The notes: generated by a model not told the origin, from the letters alone. A stretch of 64,000 nucleotides of DNA from Flavobacterium sp. ACN6 (GCF_002304005.1 NZ_MRCQ01000007.1:186001-250000); one strand, 5' to 3'; shown: positions 35,649-45,372, counted from the first letter of the stretch. Program-made: numbers and translations.

Positions 35649-37094
35649 TTAATTCATAGCGCTTAGTTCTACTGCTTCTCCTTTTAATGTTCCGGAAGTA
35701 CAGCTTGTGATTTTTACGTTTACGAAATCACCAATTTTGTAGTTTTCTTTCGGGAAAACAACTGTAATACTTTGAGAATTTCTTCCAGAGAATTCTTCGG
35801 TTGATTTTTTAGAAACTTTCTCTACCAAAACTTCAACTGTTTTTCCAACAAATTCTTCGCTTCTAAACCAAGCGTGTTTTTGCTGTAAATCAACAATTTC
35901 TTGTAATCTTCTAGCCTTTGTTTCTTCTTCAACATCATCCTTCATTTTTCTTCCTGCCAAAGTTCCAGGGCGTTCAGAATACGAATACATATAACCAAAA
36001 TTATATTTCACATATTCCATTAAACTCACCGTATCTTGATGATCTTGTTCTGTTTCAGTTGGAAAACCGGCAATCATATCTTGCGAAATTGAAGCATCTG
36101 GAACAATTGATCTGATTTTGTCAATCAAAGCCATATATTCTTCACGCGTATGCAGACGATTCATTTCTTTTAAAATTCTATTACTTCCAGATTGAACTGG
36201 TAAGTGTATGTGCTTACAGATATTTGGATATTTCGCAATAACATGCAAAATACTTTCGTGCATATCCTGCGGATTAGAAGTCGAAAATCTAATACGCATT
36301 TTAGGAAAACCAACAGCCACCATTTCAAGTAATTGATCAAAATCGACTGCAGTTGCTTTTTGCATTTCAGAAGCGTTTACGAAATCCTTTTTCAAACCGC
36401 CGCCGTACCAAAGGTAACTGTCAACATTTTGCCCTAAAAGAGTAATTTCTTTAAAACCTTTATTCCATAAATCCTGAATTTCAGAGATGATACTTTGAGG
36501 TTCACGACTGCGCTCACGACCACGTGTAAAAGGCACAACGCAAAACGTACACATATTATCGCAGCCACGGGTAATAGAAACCAAAGCGGTAATTCCGTTA
36601 CTCATTAAACGAACAGGCGAAATATCTCCGTAAGTTTCCTCTTTTGATAAAATTACATTGATAGCGTCACGGCCTTCTTCCACTTCTGCCAATAAATTCG
36701 GCAGATCTTTATAAGCATCAGGGCCAACAACAAGGTCGACTATTTTCTCTTCTTCCAAAAACTGACTTTTCAAACGCTCCGCCATGCAGCCCAAAACCCC
36801 AACTTTCATTTTCGGATTAGTGCGTTTTACAGCATTGTATTTCTCAAGACGTTTGCGAATAGTTTGCTCGGCTTTGTCTCGAATAGAGCAGGTGTTTACC
36901 AAAACCAAATCGGCTTCTTCCAAAACAGAAGTGGTATTATAACCTCCGGCAGACAAAATGGAAGCTACGACTTCACTGTCCGAAAAATTCATCGCACAGC
37001 CGTAACTTTCTATAAAAAGTTTTTTAGTATTCTCAGGTTTATTTTCCAAAACAAGACTTTCGCCCTGCTTGCTTTCTTCAATAATCTTTTCCAT
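35649..37094 (-). CDS. miaB: tRNA 2-methylthio-N6-isopentenyladenosine methylthiotransferase MiaB
   Basis: 481 residues, full length. The UPF0004 domain contributes three cluster Cys (ESYGCAMNFSDSE, VNTCSIRDKAEQ, GVLGCMAER); the radical SAM domain has RGCDNMCTFCVVPFTRGRE (CxxxCxxC) near residue 178; a TRAM domain ends the chain (GDFVNVKITSCTSGTLKGEA). The enzyme adds the methylthio group to i6A37 of tRNAs, using two Fe-S clusters and SAM. It has an exact consensus promoter upstream and about 95 bp separate it from the lipoprotein gene. Confidence 0.96.
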   Translation of the reverse strand: MEKIIEESKQGESLVLENKPENTKKLFIESYGCAMNFSDSEVVASILSAGGYNTTSVLEEADLVLVNTCSIRDKAEQTIRKRLEKYNAVKRTNPKMKVGVLGCMAERLKSQFLEEEKIVDLVVGPDAYKDLPNLLAEVEEGRDAINVILSKEETYGDISPVRLMSNGITALVSITRGCDNMCTFCVVPFTRGRERSREPQSIISEIQDLWNKGFKEITLLGQNVDSYLWYGGGLKKDFVNASEMQKATAVDFDQLLEMVAVGFPKMRIRFSTSNPQDMHESILHVIAKYPNICKHIHLPVQSGSNRILKEMNRLHTREEYMALIDKIRSIVPDASISQDMIAGFPTETEQDHQDTVSLMEYVKYNFGYMYSYSERPGTLAGRKMKDDVEEETKARRLQEIVDLQQKHAWFRSEEFVGKTVEVLVEKVSKKSTEEFSGRNSQSITVVFPKENYKIGDFVNVKITSCTSGTLKGEAVELSAMN

Positions 37095-37111
37095 TGTAAA
37101 ATTTCAAAGTG

Positions 37112-37143
37112 CAAAGATAGCGTAAATACAGTCAATATGACAA
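37112..37143 (-). promoter_or_regulatory. miaB promoter
   Basis: Minus-strand TTG (37143-37141), 21 nt, TATCTTTG (37119-37112); exact consensus, 17 bp before the ATG. Confidence 0.65.
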
Positions 37144-37156
37144 GATGGCAGGAAAG

Positions 37157-37350
37157 AAATTTTAGATTTTAGAATGCAGATTTTAGATTTTTATGATTTT
37201 TGTAAAATTTTATGATTCTAAAATATTTAAATAGCCACAGATTAAAAGATTAAAAAGAATTCTCATAGCTTTGGGAACTTTGTTCTGAATTTTAGCTTAG
37301 AAAAAACTTTCCGAACTTTGCGTAAATCTTTGTGAGCTTTGTGGTTAAAT
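37157..37350. repeat. Heptad-repeat runs between miaB and topA
   Basis: TTTAGAT, TTTAGAA, TGCAGAT, TTTAGAT at 37161-37190 and CTTTGGG/AACTTTG, ACTTTGC, TTTGTGA, GCTTTGT at 37264-37350, each with a 7-bp period but with different heptamers. Confidence 0.55.
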
Positions 37351-37392
37351 TTTTTCAGAAGCAATTTCCAGCTTTACGTTTCAAGTCCTCGC

Positions 37393-37470
37393 AAAAAATT
37401 AAAAGTTTCTAATGTTTTAAAAAGAGCTTCCGTTGGTCGCTTTTTTAAAACAAGAAACTTTTAATTTTTT
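37393..37470. other. Long structured hairpin element in the miaB-topA gap
   Basis: AAAAAATTAAAAGTTTC (37393-37409) pairs with GAAACTTTTAATTTTTT (37454-37470), and inside it GTTTTAAAAAGAGC (37414-37427) pairs with GCTTTTTTAAAAC (37439-37451), leaving an 11-nt loop (TTCCGTTGGTC) and a small internal loop. The flanks (TCAAGTCCTCGC and ACTCCGGGC) are GC-rich and look non-random. A 67-codon open frame over it is not protein-like. Function unknown; structured RNA or mobile-element relic are possible. Confidence 0.5.
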
Positions 37471-37663
37471 TACTCCGGGCTTTTCACTGCAATCTGGGCT
37501 AGAACCATTGGTCTCAAAAAGAACATTTCTCGGTCATAAATCATTAAAAGTTATACCTATATATATTATCGAGATTATTACAGATAAATCTGCAATTTTA
37601 AGTTTCATAATATCAAAATACTTCAAAAATTCATAAGCAAGGTTAATATTTAAAAAAAATAGA

Positions 37664-37671
37664 TACTTTTG
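37664..37671 (+). promoter_or_regulatory. -7 element of topA
   Basis: TACTTTTG, exact TAnnTTTG, 18 bp before the topA ATG; no TTG at the usual distance. Confidence 0.4.
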
Positions 37672-37689
37672 TTGCAGAAAAATAGAGCA

Positions 37690-40206
37690 ATGGCAAAGAA
37701 TTTAGTAATAGTGGAGTCACCTGCAAAGGCGAAAACGATCGAGAAATTTCTTGGGAGCGATTTTCAGGTGGAGTCAAGTTATGGTCACATAGCCGACTTA
37801 CCATCAAAGGAAATAGGGGTAGATGTAGAAAATGGTTTTAAACCTAAATATGAAGTTTCTCCGGATAAAAAAGCTTTGGTAAGTAAACTTAAAACACTAT
37901 CTAAGAATGCCGAAATGGTTTGGTTAGCAAGTGATGAGGACCGCGAAGGAGAAGCTATTTCATGGCACTTGGCGGAAGAATTGAAATTAGATATAAAAAA
38001 AACCAAACGAATTGTTTTTCACGAAATTACAAAATCTGCAATTCTAAAAGCAATCGACAATCCAAGAGAGATTGATTATAATTTAGTAAATGCACAGCAG
38101 GCAAGAAGAGTATTAGACCGTTTAGTAGGTTACGAATTGTCTCCTGTTTTATGGAGAAAAATCAAAGGCGGACTTTCTGCTGGTCGTGTACAATCTGTTT
38201 CTGTTCGCTTGATTGTTGAAAGAGAACGTGAAATTCAAAACTTTACTGCAGTTGCATCCTATTCAATTGTTGCAGAATTTGTAAATGAAGCGGGAAAAGT
38301 TTTCAAAGCAAAACTGCCTAAAAATTTCAATACAAAAAAAGAAGCCGAAGATTTCTTAAATCAAAATATCGGTTCTAAATATAAGGTAGCTGATTTAGAA
38401 ACTAAACCTACCAAAAAATCACCAACATCACCTTTTACAACTTCTACGCTTCAACAAGAGGCGGCAAGAAAATTGTATCTGCCGGTTGGAATTACAATGC
38501 AGTTAGCACAGCGTCTGTACGAAGCAGGACTTATTACTTATATGAGAACTGACTCGGTAAACCTTTCTAAAGAAGCAATGGATGCCGCTGAAGCAGAAAT
38601 CATAAAATCTTACGGAAAAGAATATTCTAAGCCTCGCGTTTTTGCTAATAAAAACAAAGGAGCCCAAGAAGCGCACGAAGCAATTCGTCCGACAGATATG
38701 TCTCGTCATACGGTAAATATCGATCGTGATCAGGCTCGTTTGTACGATTTGATCTGGAAAAGAACGTTGGCTTCGCAAATGAGCGATGCACAGCTGGAGA
38801 GAACAAACGTAAAAATTGAAGCAGATAATCACAGCGAAATTTTTACGGCTTCTGGGGAGGTCTTACTTTTTGAAGGTTTCTTAAAAGTTTATCTTGAAGG
38901 TCATGATGATGACGAAGAAGAACAAGAAGGAATGCTTCCTGCATTAAAAGTAAACGAAAAGTTAGCAAACAACTATATTACAGCTACAGAACGATATTCA
39001 AGACCACCTGCACGTTACACTGAGGCATCTTTGGTAAAAAAATTAGAAGAACTTGGAATTGGCCGTCCTTCTACTTATGCGCCAACGATTTCAACAATTA
39101 TCAATAGAAATTATGTTGAAAAAGGAACGCTTGAAGGGCAGGAACGTAATTATACACAGCTTACTTTGCAAAACAGTAAAGTAGGTGAAAAACTCTTGAA
39201 AGAAAACACAGGTTCTGATAAAGGAAAATTGGTTCCTACAGATATCGGAACTATTGTGACTGATTTCTTAGTAAAGAATTTCGGAAACATTTTAGATTAT
39301 AATTTCACAGCAAAAGTAGAACAGGATTTTGATGAAATTGCCGAAGGAAATATTGACTGGGCGATTATGATGCAGGAGTTCTACAATAAATTTCATCCAA
39401 ATGTAAAAGAAGTTGAAGCAAATGCGGAACGTGAAAGCGGTGAAAGAATTTTAGGAAAAGATGCAGACGGAAGACAAGTCTCTGTTCGTTTAGGAAAATT
39501 TGGACCAATGGCTCAAATTGGAGAAGCAGATGATGAAGATAAAAAATTTGCCAGTTTAATGGCAGATCAAAATATTGGAAACATTACACTTGAAGAAGCT
39601 TTAAATTTATTTTTGCTTCCTAAAAGTTTAGGTGAATATAAAGGAGAAGAAGTAGAAGTAAGTAATGGCCGTTATGGTCCTTACGTTCGTCACGGAAGCG
39701 TTTTTATTTCATTGCCAAGAGGAGAAGATCCGTTGAATGTTTCTAAGGAAAGAGCACAGGAATTAATTGACGAAAAAGCACTTGCTGATGCGCCAATTGC
39801 AGTTTATAAGGGAGAAGCAGTTCAAAAAGGAGTGGGGCGTTTTGGTCCATTCATTAAATGGAACGGTCTTTTTATAAATGTCAATAAAAAATACAATTTT
39901 GATAATTTGTCACAAACAGATGTTGAAGAACTTATCGAAGAAAAACTTCAAAAAAACATCGATAAAGTCATTCATAATTGGGAAGACGAAGGAATTGTAG
40001 TAGAAAAGGCCCGTTGGGGACGTTCTGTAATTCTAAAAGGCAAAATGAAAATTGAATTGAGTAAAGATGTTGATGCAGCACAATTAACATTGGCACAAGT
40101 TCAAGAAATGATTGCCGCTAAAACACCTGCAAAGAAAACTGCAGCTAAAAAAACAACAACTGCTAAAAAAGCACCAGCTAAAAAAACAGCTGCTAAAAAG
40201 AAATAA
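37690..40206 (+). CDS. topA: DNA topoisomerase I
   Basis: 838 residues from ATG 37690 (MAKNLVIVESPAKAKTIEKF); the frame extends to a TTG seven codons upstream inside the promoter box. The TOPRIM acidic triad is SDEDREGE at 81-88 and the catalytic Tyr is Tyr284 in LITYMRTDS. The C-terminus has no Cys4 zinc fingers; instead several Toprim_C repeats are seen (VRLGKFGPMAQIG, VSNGRYGPYVRHG, KGVGRFGPFIKWNG, KARWGRSVILKG), followed by a Lys/Ala-rich tail of about 25 residues (TPAKKTAAKKTTTAKK) that probably binds DNA. Relaxes negative supercoils. It is 6 bp upstream of the arginase-fold gene. Confidence 0.97.
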   Translation: MAKNLVIVESPAKAKTIEKFLGSDFQVESSYGHIADLPSKEIGVDVENGFKPKYEVSPDKKALVSKLKTLSKNAEMVWLASDEDREGEAISWHLAEELKLDIKKTKRIVFHEITKSAILKAIDNPREIDYNLVNAQQARRVLDRLVGYELSPVLWRKIKGGLSAGRVQSVSVRLIVEREREIQNFTAVASYSIVAEFVNEAGKVFKAKLPKNFNTKKEAEDFLNQNIGSKYKVADLETKPTKKSPTSPFTTSTLQQEAARKLYLPVGITMQLAQRLYEAGLITYMRTDSVNLSKEAMDAAEAEIIKSYGKEYSKPRVFANKNKGAQEAHEAIRPTDMSRHTVNIDRDQARLYDLIWKRTLASQMSDAQLERTNVKIEADNHSEIFTASGEVLLFEGFLKVYLEGHDDDEEEQEGMLPALKVNEKLANNYITATERYSRPPARYTEASLVKKLEELGIGRPSTYAPTISTIINRNYVEKGTLEGQERNYTQLTLQNSKVGEKLLKENTGSDKGKLVPTDIGTIVTDFLVKNFGNILDYNFTAKVEQDFDEIAEGNIDWAIMMQEFYNKFHPNVKEVEANAERESGERILGKDADGRQVSVRLGKFGPMAQIGEADDEDKKFASLMADQNIGNITLEEALNLFLLPKSLGEYKGEEVEVSNGRYGPYVRHGSVFISLPRGEDPLNVSKERAQELIDEKALADAPIAVYKGEAVQKGVGRFGPFIKWNGLFINVNKKYNFDNLSQTDVEELIEEKLQKNIDKVIHNWEDEGIVVEKARWGRSVILKGKMKIELSKDVDAAQLTLAQVQEMIAAKTPAKKTAAKKTTTAKKAPAKKTAAKKK

Positions 40207-40212
40207 GTATAG

Positions 40213-41364
40213 ATGGAATTCGATTTTCTAGAACCAGTTAATGATGCGATTGTAAAATTCGTCAGCGCACTGTCTTCACAAGAGCTTGGGAGTAAAGTTG
40301 TCTTTCATACCCAAGATCAGTTTCCAGATATTGACAAAATTGATATTGCTATTATTGGTGTTTTGGAAGATCGTACCAACATCAATATGGTTAATGAAGT
40401 TAATCTTTCTGCAGTACGTAAAAAGTTGTATGGGATGTTTCCTGGTAACTGGGATGCATCGATTGCTGATCTAGGAGATATACTTGCAGGAGATTCTGTA
40501 GAGGATACTTATTTTGCATTAAAGAAAGTTACAGCTTCTTTAATTAAAAACAAAGTCATTCCTATAGTCCTGGGAGGTTCACAAGATTTAACATATGCGT
40601 TGTATCGTGCTTATGACGATTTGGAGCAAATGGTTAATATGGTTGCCGTTGATAATAAGTTTGATTTTGGAAAGGAAAACGAGTCAGTTTCAGCTAATTC
40701 GTATTTAACTAAGATCATTATTGATGAACCAAATAACCTTTTCAATTACTGTAATATAGGATATCAAACGTATTATAATTCGCAAGAAGAAATCGACTTG
40801 ATCGAAAAGTTATTTTTTGATGCCTACCGTTTAGGGGAAATTTCAAATAAAATAACATTAGCAGAACCAATTTTTAGAGATGCAGATTTAGTTAGTATCG
40901 ATTTAAATTCTGTAAAATCTTCTGCTTCAGGAAATACGGTTACTTTTGAGCCTAATGGTTTTAATGGAAAAGAAATCTGTGCTTTGGCAAGATATGCAGG
41001 AATTAGTGATAAAGTTTCCTCTTTTGGAATCTTTAATCACAATAGTTCTATGGCAGAGTCTGTAATTATTGCACAGATAGTTTGGTACTTTATAGAAGGG
41101 TATCATTATCGTTCAAAAGAGTATCCATTTGGAAGCCGTGCAAACTATTTAAAATATATAGTTCCTCTTGAAGATGAAGAACTGATTTTTTATAAAAGTG
41201 ACAAAACAGATCGCTGGTGGATTGAAATTCCTTTTGAATCTAATGGTCACAATAAATTGAAAAGAAATACGTTATTACCCTGTTCTTATGACGAATATTT
41301 GTCGGCTTGCAACCAAGAATTGCCAGAAAGATGGTGGAAAGCACAGCGAAAAAATGCATTGTAA
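40213..41364 (+). CDS. Arginase-fold protein (formimidoylglutamase-like) with degraded metal site
   Basis: 383 residues with the ureohydrolase fold of arginase/formimidoylglutamase, recognisable from IPIVLGGSQDLTYALYRAY (117-135), VDNKFDFG (146-153) and LVSIDLNSVKSSASG (226-240). Functional enzymes have GGDHS, DAHxD and SxDxD motifs. Here the GGxH His is Gln124, the DxHxD His is Lys149 and the second Asp of SxDxD is Asn232, so three of six manganese ligands are replaced. It is therefore likely a non-catalytic family member. It starts 6 bp after topA and lies directly upstream of gldK, which suggests a structural or regulatory role, not arginine or histidine catabolism. Confidence 0.8.
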   Translation: MEFDFLEPVNDAIVKFVSALSSQELGSKVVFHTQDQFPDIDKIDIAIIGVLEDRTNINMVNEVNLSAVRKKLYGMFPGNWDASIADLGDILAGDSVEDTYFALKKVTASLIKNKVIPIVLGGSQDLTYALYRAYDDLEQMVNMVAVDNKFDFGKENESVSANSYLTKIIIDEPNNLFNYCNIGYQTYYNSQEEIDLIEKLFFDAYRLGEISNKITLAEPIFRDADLVSIDLNSVKSSASGNTVTFEPNGFNGKEICALARYAGISDKVSSFGIFNHNSSMAESVIIAQIVWYFIEGYHYRSKEYPFGSRANYLKYIVPLEDEELIFYKSDKTDRWWIEIPFESNGHNKLKRNTLLPCSYDEYLSACNQELPERWWKAQRKNAL

Positions 41365-41559
41365 GTCGAAAATTTAAGCAAAATCTTAAATTTTTAAAAT
41401 TAATTAAAAAAAGTTAAAATAAATTAGTAAGAAAATAATTATATATCATAAAAATTAACGTTTTACATCGATTTTTTGAAACAGTTTATCGGTAAAATAT
41501 TTTTTTTTTATTTTATTTAACATTATTTTTGAACGGTAAAATAAATTTCGAAATTAGTA

Positions 41560-41590
41560 TTGTTTTTTAGATAAATAATAAATACGTTTA
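41560..41590 (+). promoter_or_regulatory. Candidate gldK promoter
   Basis: TTG at 41560-41562, 20 nt, TACGTTTA at 41583-41590 (one mismatch to TAnnTTTG), 37 bp before the gldK ATG. The 263-bp gap is otherwise AT-rich without features. Confidence 0.45.
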
Positions 41591-41627
41591 CGGACTTTTA
41601 ATAATGAATAGATAATCCCAAATTTAT

Positions 41628-43028
41628 ATGAAGAAGTTTATTGCATTTGCAGCAATGTTAACACTAGTAATCGGCTGTGGTAAGTCAGGAGATAAAGGTG
41701 AATTAGTTGGTGTTACAGGAGGGAAATGGCATCCTGAGAAGCCTTATGGAATGACATTAGTTCCGGGTGGATCTTTTATAATGGGTAAATCAGATGCTGA
41801 TTTAGCTAACGTAGAAGATGCTCCGACTAAAACAGTAACGGTTCGTTCATTTTATATGGATGAAACTGAAATTACAAATAGTGAGTACCGTCAATTTGTG
41901 GAATGGGTGAAAGATTCTACAATGAGAGTTCGTTTAGCAATCTTAGCTGATGAAACAGGACAAAAAGCTACTGATGGTAAAGGTTCAAAAGGTGGAAGTA
42001 TATCTGATTATGCTTTCAACGATTCAGATCCAGAGAAAATGACTGCTTATGATAAATATATGTATGACAACTATTATAGTGTTGGTACAAAAGATGATCC
42101 ATACGCTGGAAGAAAACTAAACAGAAAAGTTAAATTAATTAAAGATACAAAAGCTTATCCAGATGAATATTACGCTGAAGTAATGGATTCTATGTATTTG
42201 CCAATTGAAGAATCATACAATGGTTTAAGAACAATTGATGTAAATAAATTGAAATTTCGTTATTCTTGGATGGACATTCAAGCTGCTGCAAAAGCTAAAG
42301 TTGGAAAAAGAAGTGACTTCGTAAAAACAGAACAGGTAAATGTTTATCCTGATACTGCAGTTTGGATTAAAGATTTCGCTTACTCATACAATGAGCCAAT
42401 GCATAATGATTATTTCTGGCACAAAGCTTACGGAGAATATCCTGTAGTTGGTGTTACTTGGAAACAAGCAAAAGCATTTTGTGCTTGGAGAACATTAAAC
42501 AAAAACAGTTATATCAAATCTAAGAAAAAAGGGCGTGACCTAGTAAATGCTTTCAGATTGCCAACTGAAGCAGAATGGGAGTACGCTGCAAGAGGTGGTC
42601 TAGAATCTGCTACTTATCCTTGGGGAGGTCCTTATACTAAAAGTGATAGAGGTTGTTTCTTAGCAAACTTTAAACCAAGTAGAGGAGATTATGCTGCTGA
42701 TGAAGCATTATATACTGTTGAAGCAAAATCATACGATGTAAACGGTTACGGATTATACAATATGGCAGGAAACGTTTCAGAATGGACTGACTCTGCTTAC
42801 AATCCAAACGCTTACGAATATGTTTCAACAATGAATCCAAACGTAATTGATGGTAAAAATCAGAGAAAAGTGGTTCGTGGAGGTTCTTGGAAAGATGTTG
42901 CATACTTCTTACAAGTTAGTACTCGTGATCACGAATATGCTGATTCAGCTAGAAGTTATATCGGATTTAGAACTGTACAAGATTACATGGGAACTCAGGT
43001 AACTGGAAGCTCCAACACAAGAAAGTAA
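41628..43028 (+). CDS. gldK: Gliding motility/T9SS lipoprotein GldK
   Basis: 466 residues. Lipoprotein signal with Cys17 (LTLVIGCGKSG), then a formylglycine-generating-enzyme/sulfatase-modifying fold: MTLVPGGSFIMGKSDAD, YMDETEITNSEYRQFV, FRLPTEAEWEYAARGG, YNMAGNVSEWTDSAY and RGGSWKDVAYFLQ. The domain is thought to be structural in GldK. With GldN it forms the periplasmic ring attached to the outer membrane in the type IX secretion system (PorK in Porphyromonas). First gene of the gldKLMN operon; start at the ATG preceding the lipoprotein signal. Confidence 0.97.
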   Translation: MKKFIAFAAMLTLVIGCGKSGDKGELVGVTGGKWHPEKPYGMTLVPGGSFIMGKSDADLANVEDAPTKTVTVRSFYMDETEITNSEYRQFVEWVKDSTMRVRLAILADETGQKATDGKGSKGGSISDYAFNDSDPEKMTAYDKYMYDNYYSVGTKDDPYAGRKLNRKVKLIKDTKAYPDEYYAEVMDSMYLPIEESYNGLRTIDVNKLKFRYSWMDIQAAAKAKVGKRSDFVKTEQVNVYPDTAVWIKDFAYSYNEPMHNDYFWHKAYGEYPVVGVTWKQAKAFCAWRTLNKNSYIKSKKKGRDLVNAFRLPTEAEWEYAARGGLESATYPWGGPYTKSDRGCFLANFKPSRGDYAADEALYTVEAKSYDVNGYGLYNMAGNVSEWTDSAYNPNAYEYVSTMNPNVIDGKNQRKVVRGGSWKDVAYFLQVSTRDHEYADSARSYIGFRTVQDYMGTQVTGSSNTRK

Positions 43029-43087
43029 TTTATAATTTTATCAATATCCAACAAATCTATTTAAATTAAAACCTAAAAAAAAGTATT

Positions 43088-43735
43088 ATGGCATTATTAA
43101 GTAAAAAAGCAATGAATTTCGCTTATGGTATGGGAGCGGCAGTAGTAATCGTTGGAGCTTTATTCAAAATTACTCACTTTGAAATTGGACCATTAACAGG
43201 AACAGTTATGCTTTCAGTAGGATTGGTTACTGAGGCGTTAATCTTTGCACTTTCTGCTTTCGAACCTGTTGAAGACGAGTTAGATTGGACTCTTGTTTAC
43301 CCTGAATTAGCTAACGGACAAGCTAGAAAAAAAGAGGTTAAAGTTGAAGCTCCAACAGAAGCTCAAGGATTATTATCTCAAAAATTAGATTCATTATTAA
43401 AAGAAGCTAAAATTGACGGTGAATTAATGTCAAGTTTAGGAAACAGCATCAAAAACTTCGAATCTGCTGCTAAAGGAATTGCTCCAACTGTAGATTCAAT
43501 CGCAGGACAAAAGAAATATTCTGAAGAATTATCTGTTGCTGCTGCTCAAATGGAATCATTAAACAGTTTATATAAAGTACAGTTAGAAAGCGCTTCTAGA
43601 AACGCTGAAGCTAACAAAGAAATCGCTGAAAATGCTTCTAAATTAAAAGAGCAAATGCAATCTATGACTGCAAATATTGCTTCTTTAAACAGTGTTTACG
43701 GTGGTATGCTTTCTGCAATGAGTAACAAAGGATAA
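43088..43735 (+). CDS. gldL: T9SS motor stator protein GldL
   Basis: 215 residues. Two membrane helices (MGAAVVIVGALFKITHF and TVMLSVGLVTEALIFALSAF) lie in the first 60 residues; Glu49 in the second helix is the essential proton-pathway residue known from F. johnsoniae GldL. The cytoplasmic remainder has a short linker (VEAPTEAQGLLSQKLD) and a long coiled coil (EANKEIAENASKLKEQ). Five GldL surround two GldM helices to form the proton-driven motor of gliding and secretion. The gene follows gldK by 59 bp. Confidence 0.97.
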   Translation: MALLSKKAMNFAYGMGAAVVIVGALFKITHFEIGPLTGTVMLSVGLVTEALIFALSAFEPVEDELDWTLVYPELANGQARKKEVKVEAPTEAQGLLSQKLDSLLKEAKIDGELMSSLGNSIKNFESAAKGIAPTVDSIAGQKKYSEELSVAAAQMESLNSLYKVQLESASRNAEANKEIAENASKLKEQMQSMTANIASLNSVYGGMLSAMSNKG

Positions 43736-43786
43736 TTAGTTTTTGACTAATATTAAATTTATTAATAAAGAACTAATTAGAAAAAA

Positions 43787-45328
43787 ATGGCAGGAGGAAA
43801 ATTAACCCCTAGACAGAAGATGATTAACCTGATGTATCTGGTTTTCATCGCAATGTTAGCAATGAACGTATCAAAAGAAGTAATTTCTGCTTTTGGTTTG
43901 ATGAACGAAAAATTTGAAAGTGCAAATACAAGTTCAACGGAAACAAATACAGGTTTATTAACATCTTTAGATCAAAAAGCTGCTGAAGCAAAAGGAGAAT
44001 TTGCTATTGCTGCAGTTACAGCTCATAAAGTTGAAACAATTACAAAAGATTTTTATGATTATATCGCTACTCTAAAAGCTCAGTCTATTAAAGGTTTCGA
44101 AGTTGAAAAAGAAACTGGAAAACTGCCATATGAGGCAATGGATAGAGGAGATAATATCGACGACTGGTTTACAGGAGACGGTTATACTAAAAAAGGTAAC
44201 GAAATTATCGCTAAAATCGAAAAATACAAAGCTGATATTAAAGCTGTTTTAGGTACAGATAAAAAATACGCAGCAATTATTTCTGAGGTTGAAAAGAAAT
44301 TTGATGTATCTGATGTTAAGAACAAAGATGGTATCAAAGAAAAATATTTAGCTTATCACTTCAAAGGATTCCCTGCAATTGCATCTGCTGCAAAACTTTC
44401 AACTTGGCAAAATGATGTTAAAAAAGTTGAAACAGATGTTTACAACAGTGCTTTAGGAAAAGCTGCAGTTGCTGCTGCTTCTTACAGTAATTACCAAGCA
44501 ATCGTTGTTTTAGACAAAAACGCTTATTTCCAAGGAGAAAAAGTTACAGGTAAAGTTGTTTTAGGTCGTTATGACGAAAATACTAAACCTACTTCATTCC
44601 AAGGTCCTGGACAAATCGTAAACGGACAAGCTGTTATCTCTTTAACTGCTGGTGGAGTTGGAGAACAAAATATTAATGGACAATTTACTTTCTTAGAAGA
44701 TGGTAAAAACATTCCACTTAAATTTGCTGGAACTTATGTTGTAGTTCCAAGACCAAACTCTGCTACAATTTCTGCAGATAAAATGAATGTAGTATATAGA
44801 GGAGTTGTTAACCCAATCTCTGTATCTTTTGCTGGTGTTGATGCTAACAAAATTGTTGCTAGTGCTCCAGGATTAGCTTCTGCTGGAAAACCAGGAAAAT
44901 ATAACATGAGCCCAGGTCAAGGTACTGAAGCTACAATTTCTGTAACAGGTACATTGCCAAACGGTGATAAAGTAACAGACAAGAAAACATTCAGAATTAA
45001 AGGTATTCCTGGTCCAACAGGAACAATTAGAGGTGAAATGGGTGTTGTAAAAGGACCTAAATCTAACCTTGAAATTGCTACTATTGGAGCGAAACTTCTT
45101 GATTTTGATTTTGAAGTTGGTTTAGACGTTGTTGGATTTAACATGAAAATTGCTGGACAGCCTACAGTTGTTGTTTCAGGAAACAAAATGAATGCACAAT
45201 GTAAACAAGTACTTTCAAGAGCAGGTAAAGGAGACCAAGTTACTATTTCTGAAATTAAAACTAAACTGGTAGGTGCAGGTAGTTACTTATTGCCAAGAAC
45301 TGCTCCAGTAATTTACGAAATACAATAA
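43787..45328 (+). CDS. gldM: T9SS motor protein GldM
   Basis: 513 residues. One N-terminal membrane helix (MINLMYLVFIAMLAMNVSKE) preceded by Arg9, the residue that pairs with GldL Glu49. The periplasmic part has a helical D1 domain up to about 225 and three Ig-like domains (for example VLDKNAYFQGEKVTGKVVLG and ADKMNVVYRGVVNPISVSF) that reach the GldK/GldN ring. Length and motif order match the F. johnsoniae protein. Follows gldL by 51 bp in the same operon. Confidence 0.97.
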   Translation: MAGGKLTPRQKMINLMYLVFIAMLAMNVSKEVISAFGLMNEKFESANTSSTETNTGLLTSLDQKAAEAKGEFAIAAVTAHKVETITKDFYDYIATLKAQSIKGFEVEKETGKLPYEAMDRGDNIDDWFTGDGYTKKGNEIIAKIEKYKADIKAVLGTDKKYAAIISEVEKKFDVSDVKNKDGIKEKYLAYHFKGFPAIASAAKLSTWQNDVKKVETDVYNSALGKAAVAAASYSNYQAIVVLDKNAYFQGEKVTGKVVLGRYDENTKPTSFQGPGQIVNGQAVISLTAGGVGEQNINGQFTFLEDGKNIPLKFAGTYVVVPRPNSATISADKMNVVYRGVVNPISVSFAGVDANKIVASAPGLASAGKPGKYNMSPGQGTEATISVTGTLPNGDKVTDKKTFRIKGIPGPTGTIRGEMGVVKGPKSNLEIATIGAKLLDFDFEVGLDVVGFNMKIAGQPTVVVSGNKMNAQCKQVLSRAGKGDQVTISEIKTKLVGAGSYLLPRTAPVIYEIQ

Positions 45329-45372
45329 TTAAGTAGTGTGAACTACGTTCAATATCTTATAATGATACCACG

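Noticed and set aside
37433..37636. 67-codon plus-strand protein gene upstream of topA
   Set aside because: It runs through the long hairpin and has no coding-like composition or neighbour support.
41628..43028. Active sulfatase-modifying enzyme
   Set aside because: The FGE-like fold is real, but lipobox, length and the gldLMN neighbours identify it as GldK, a structural T9SS component.
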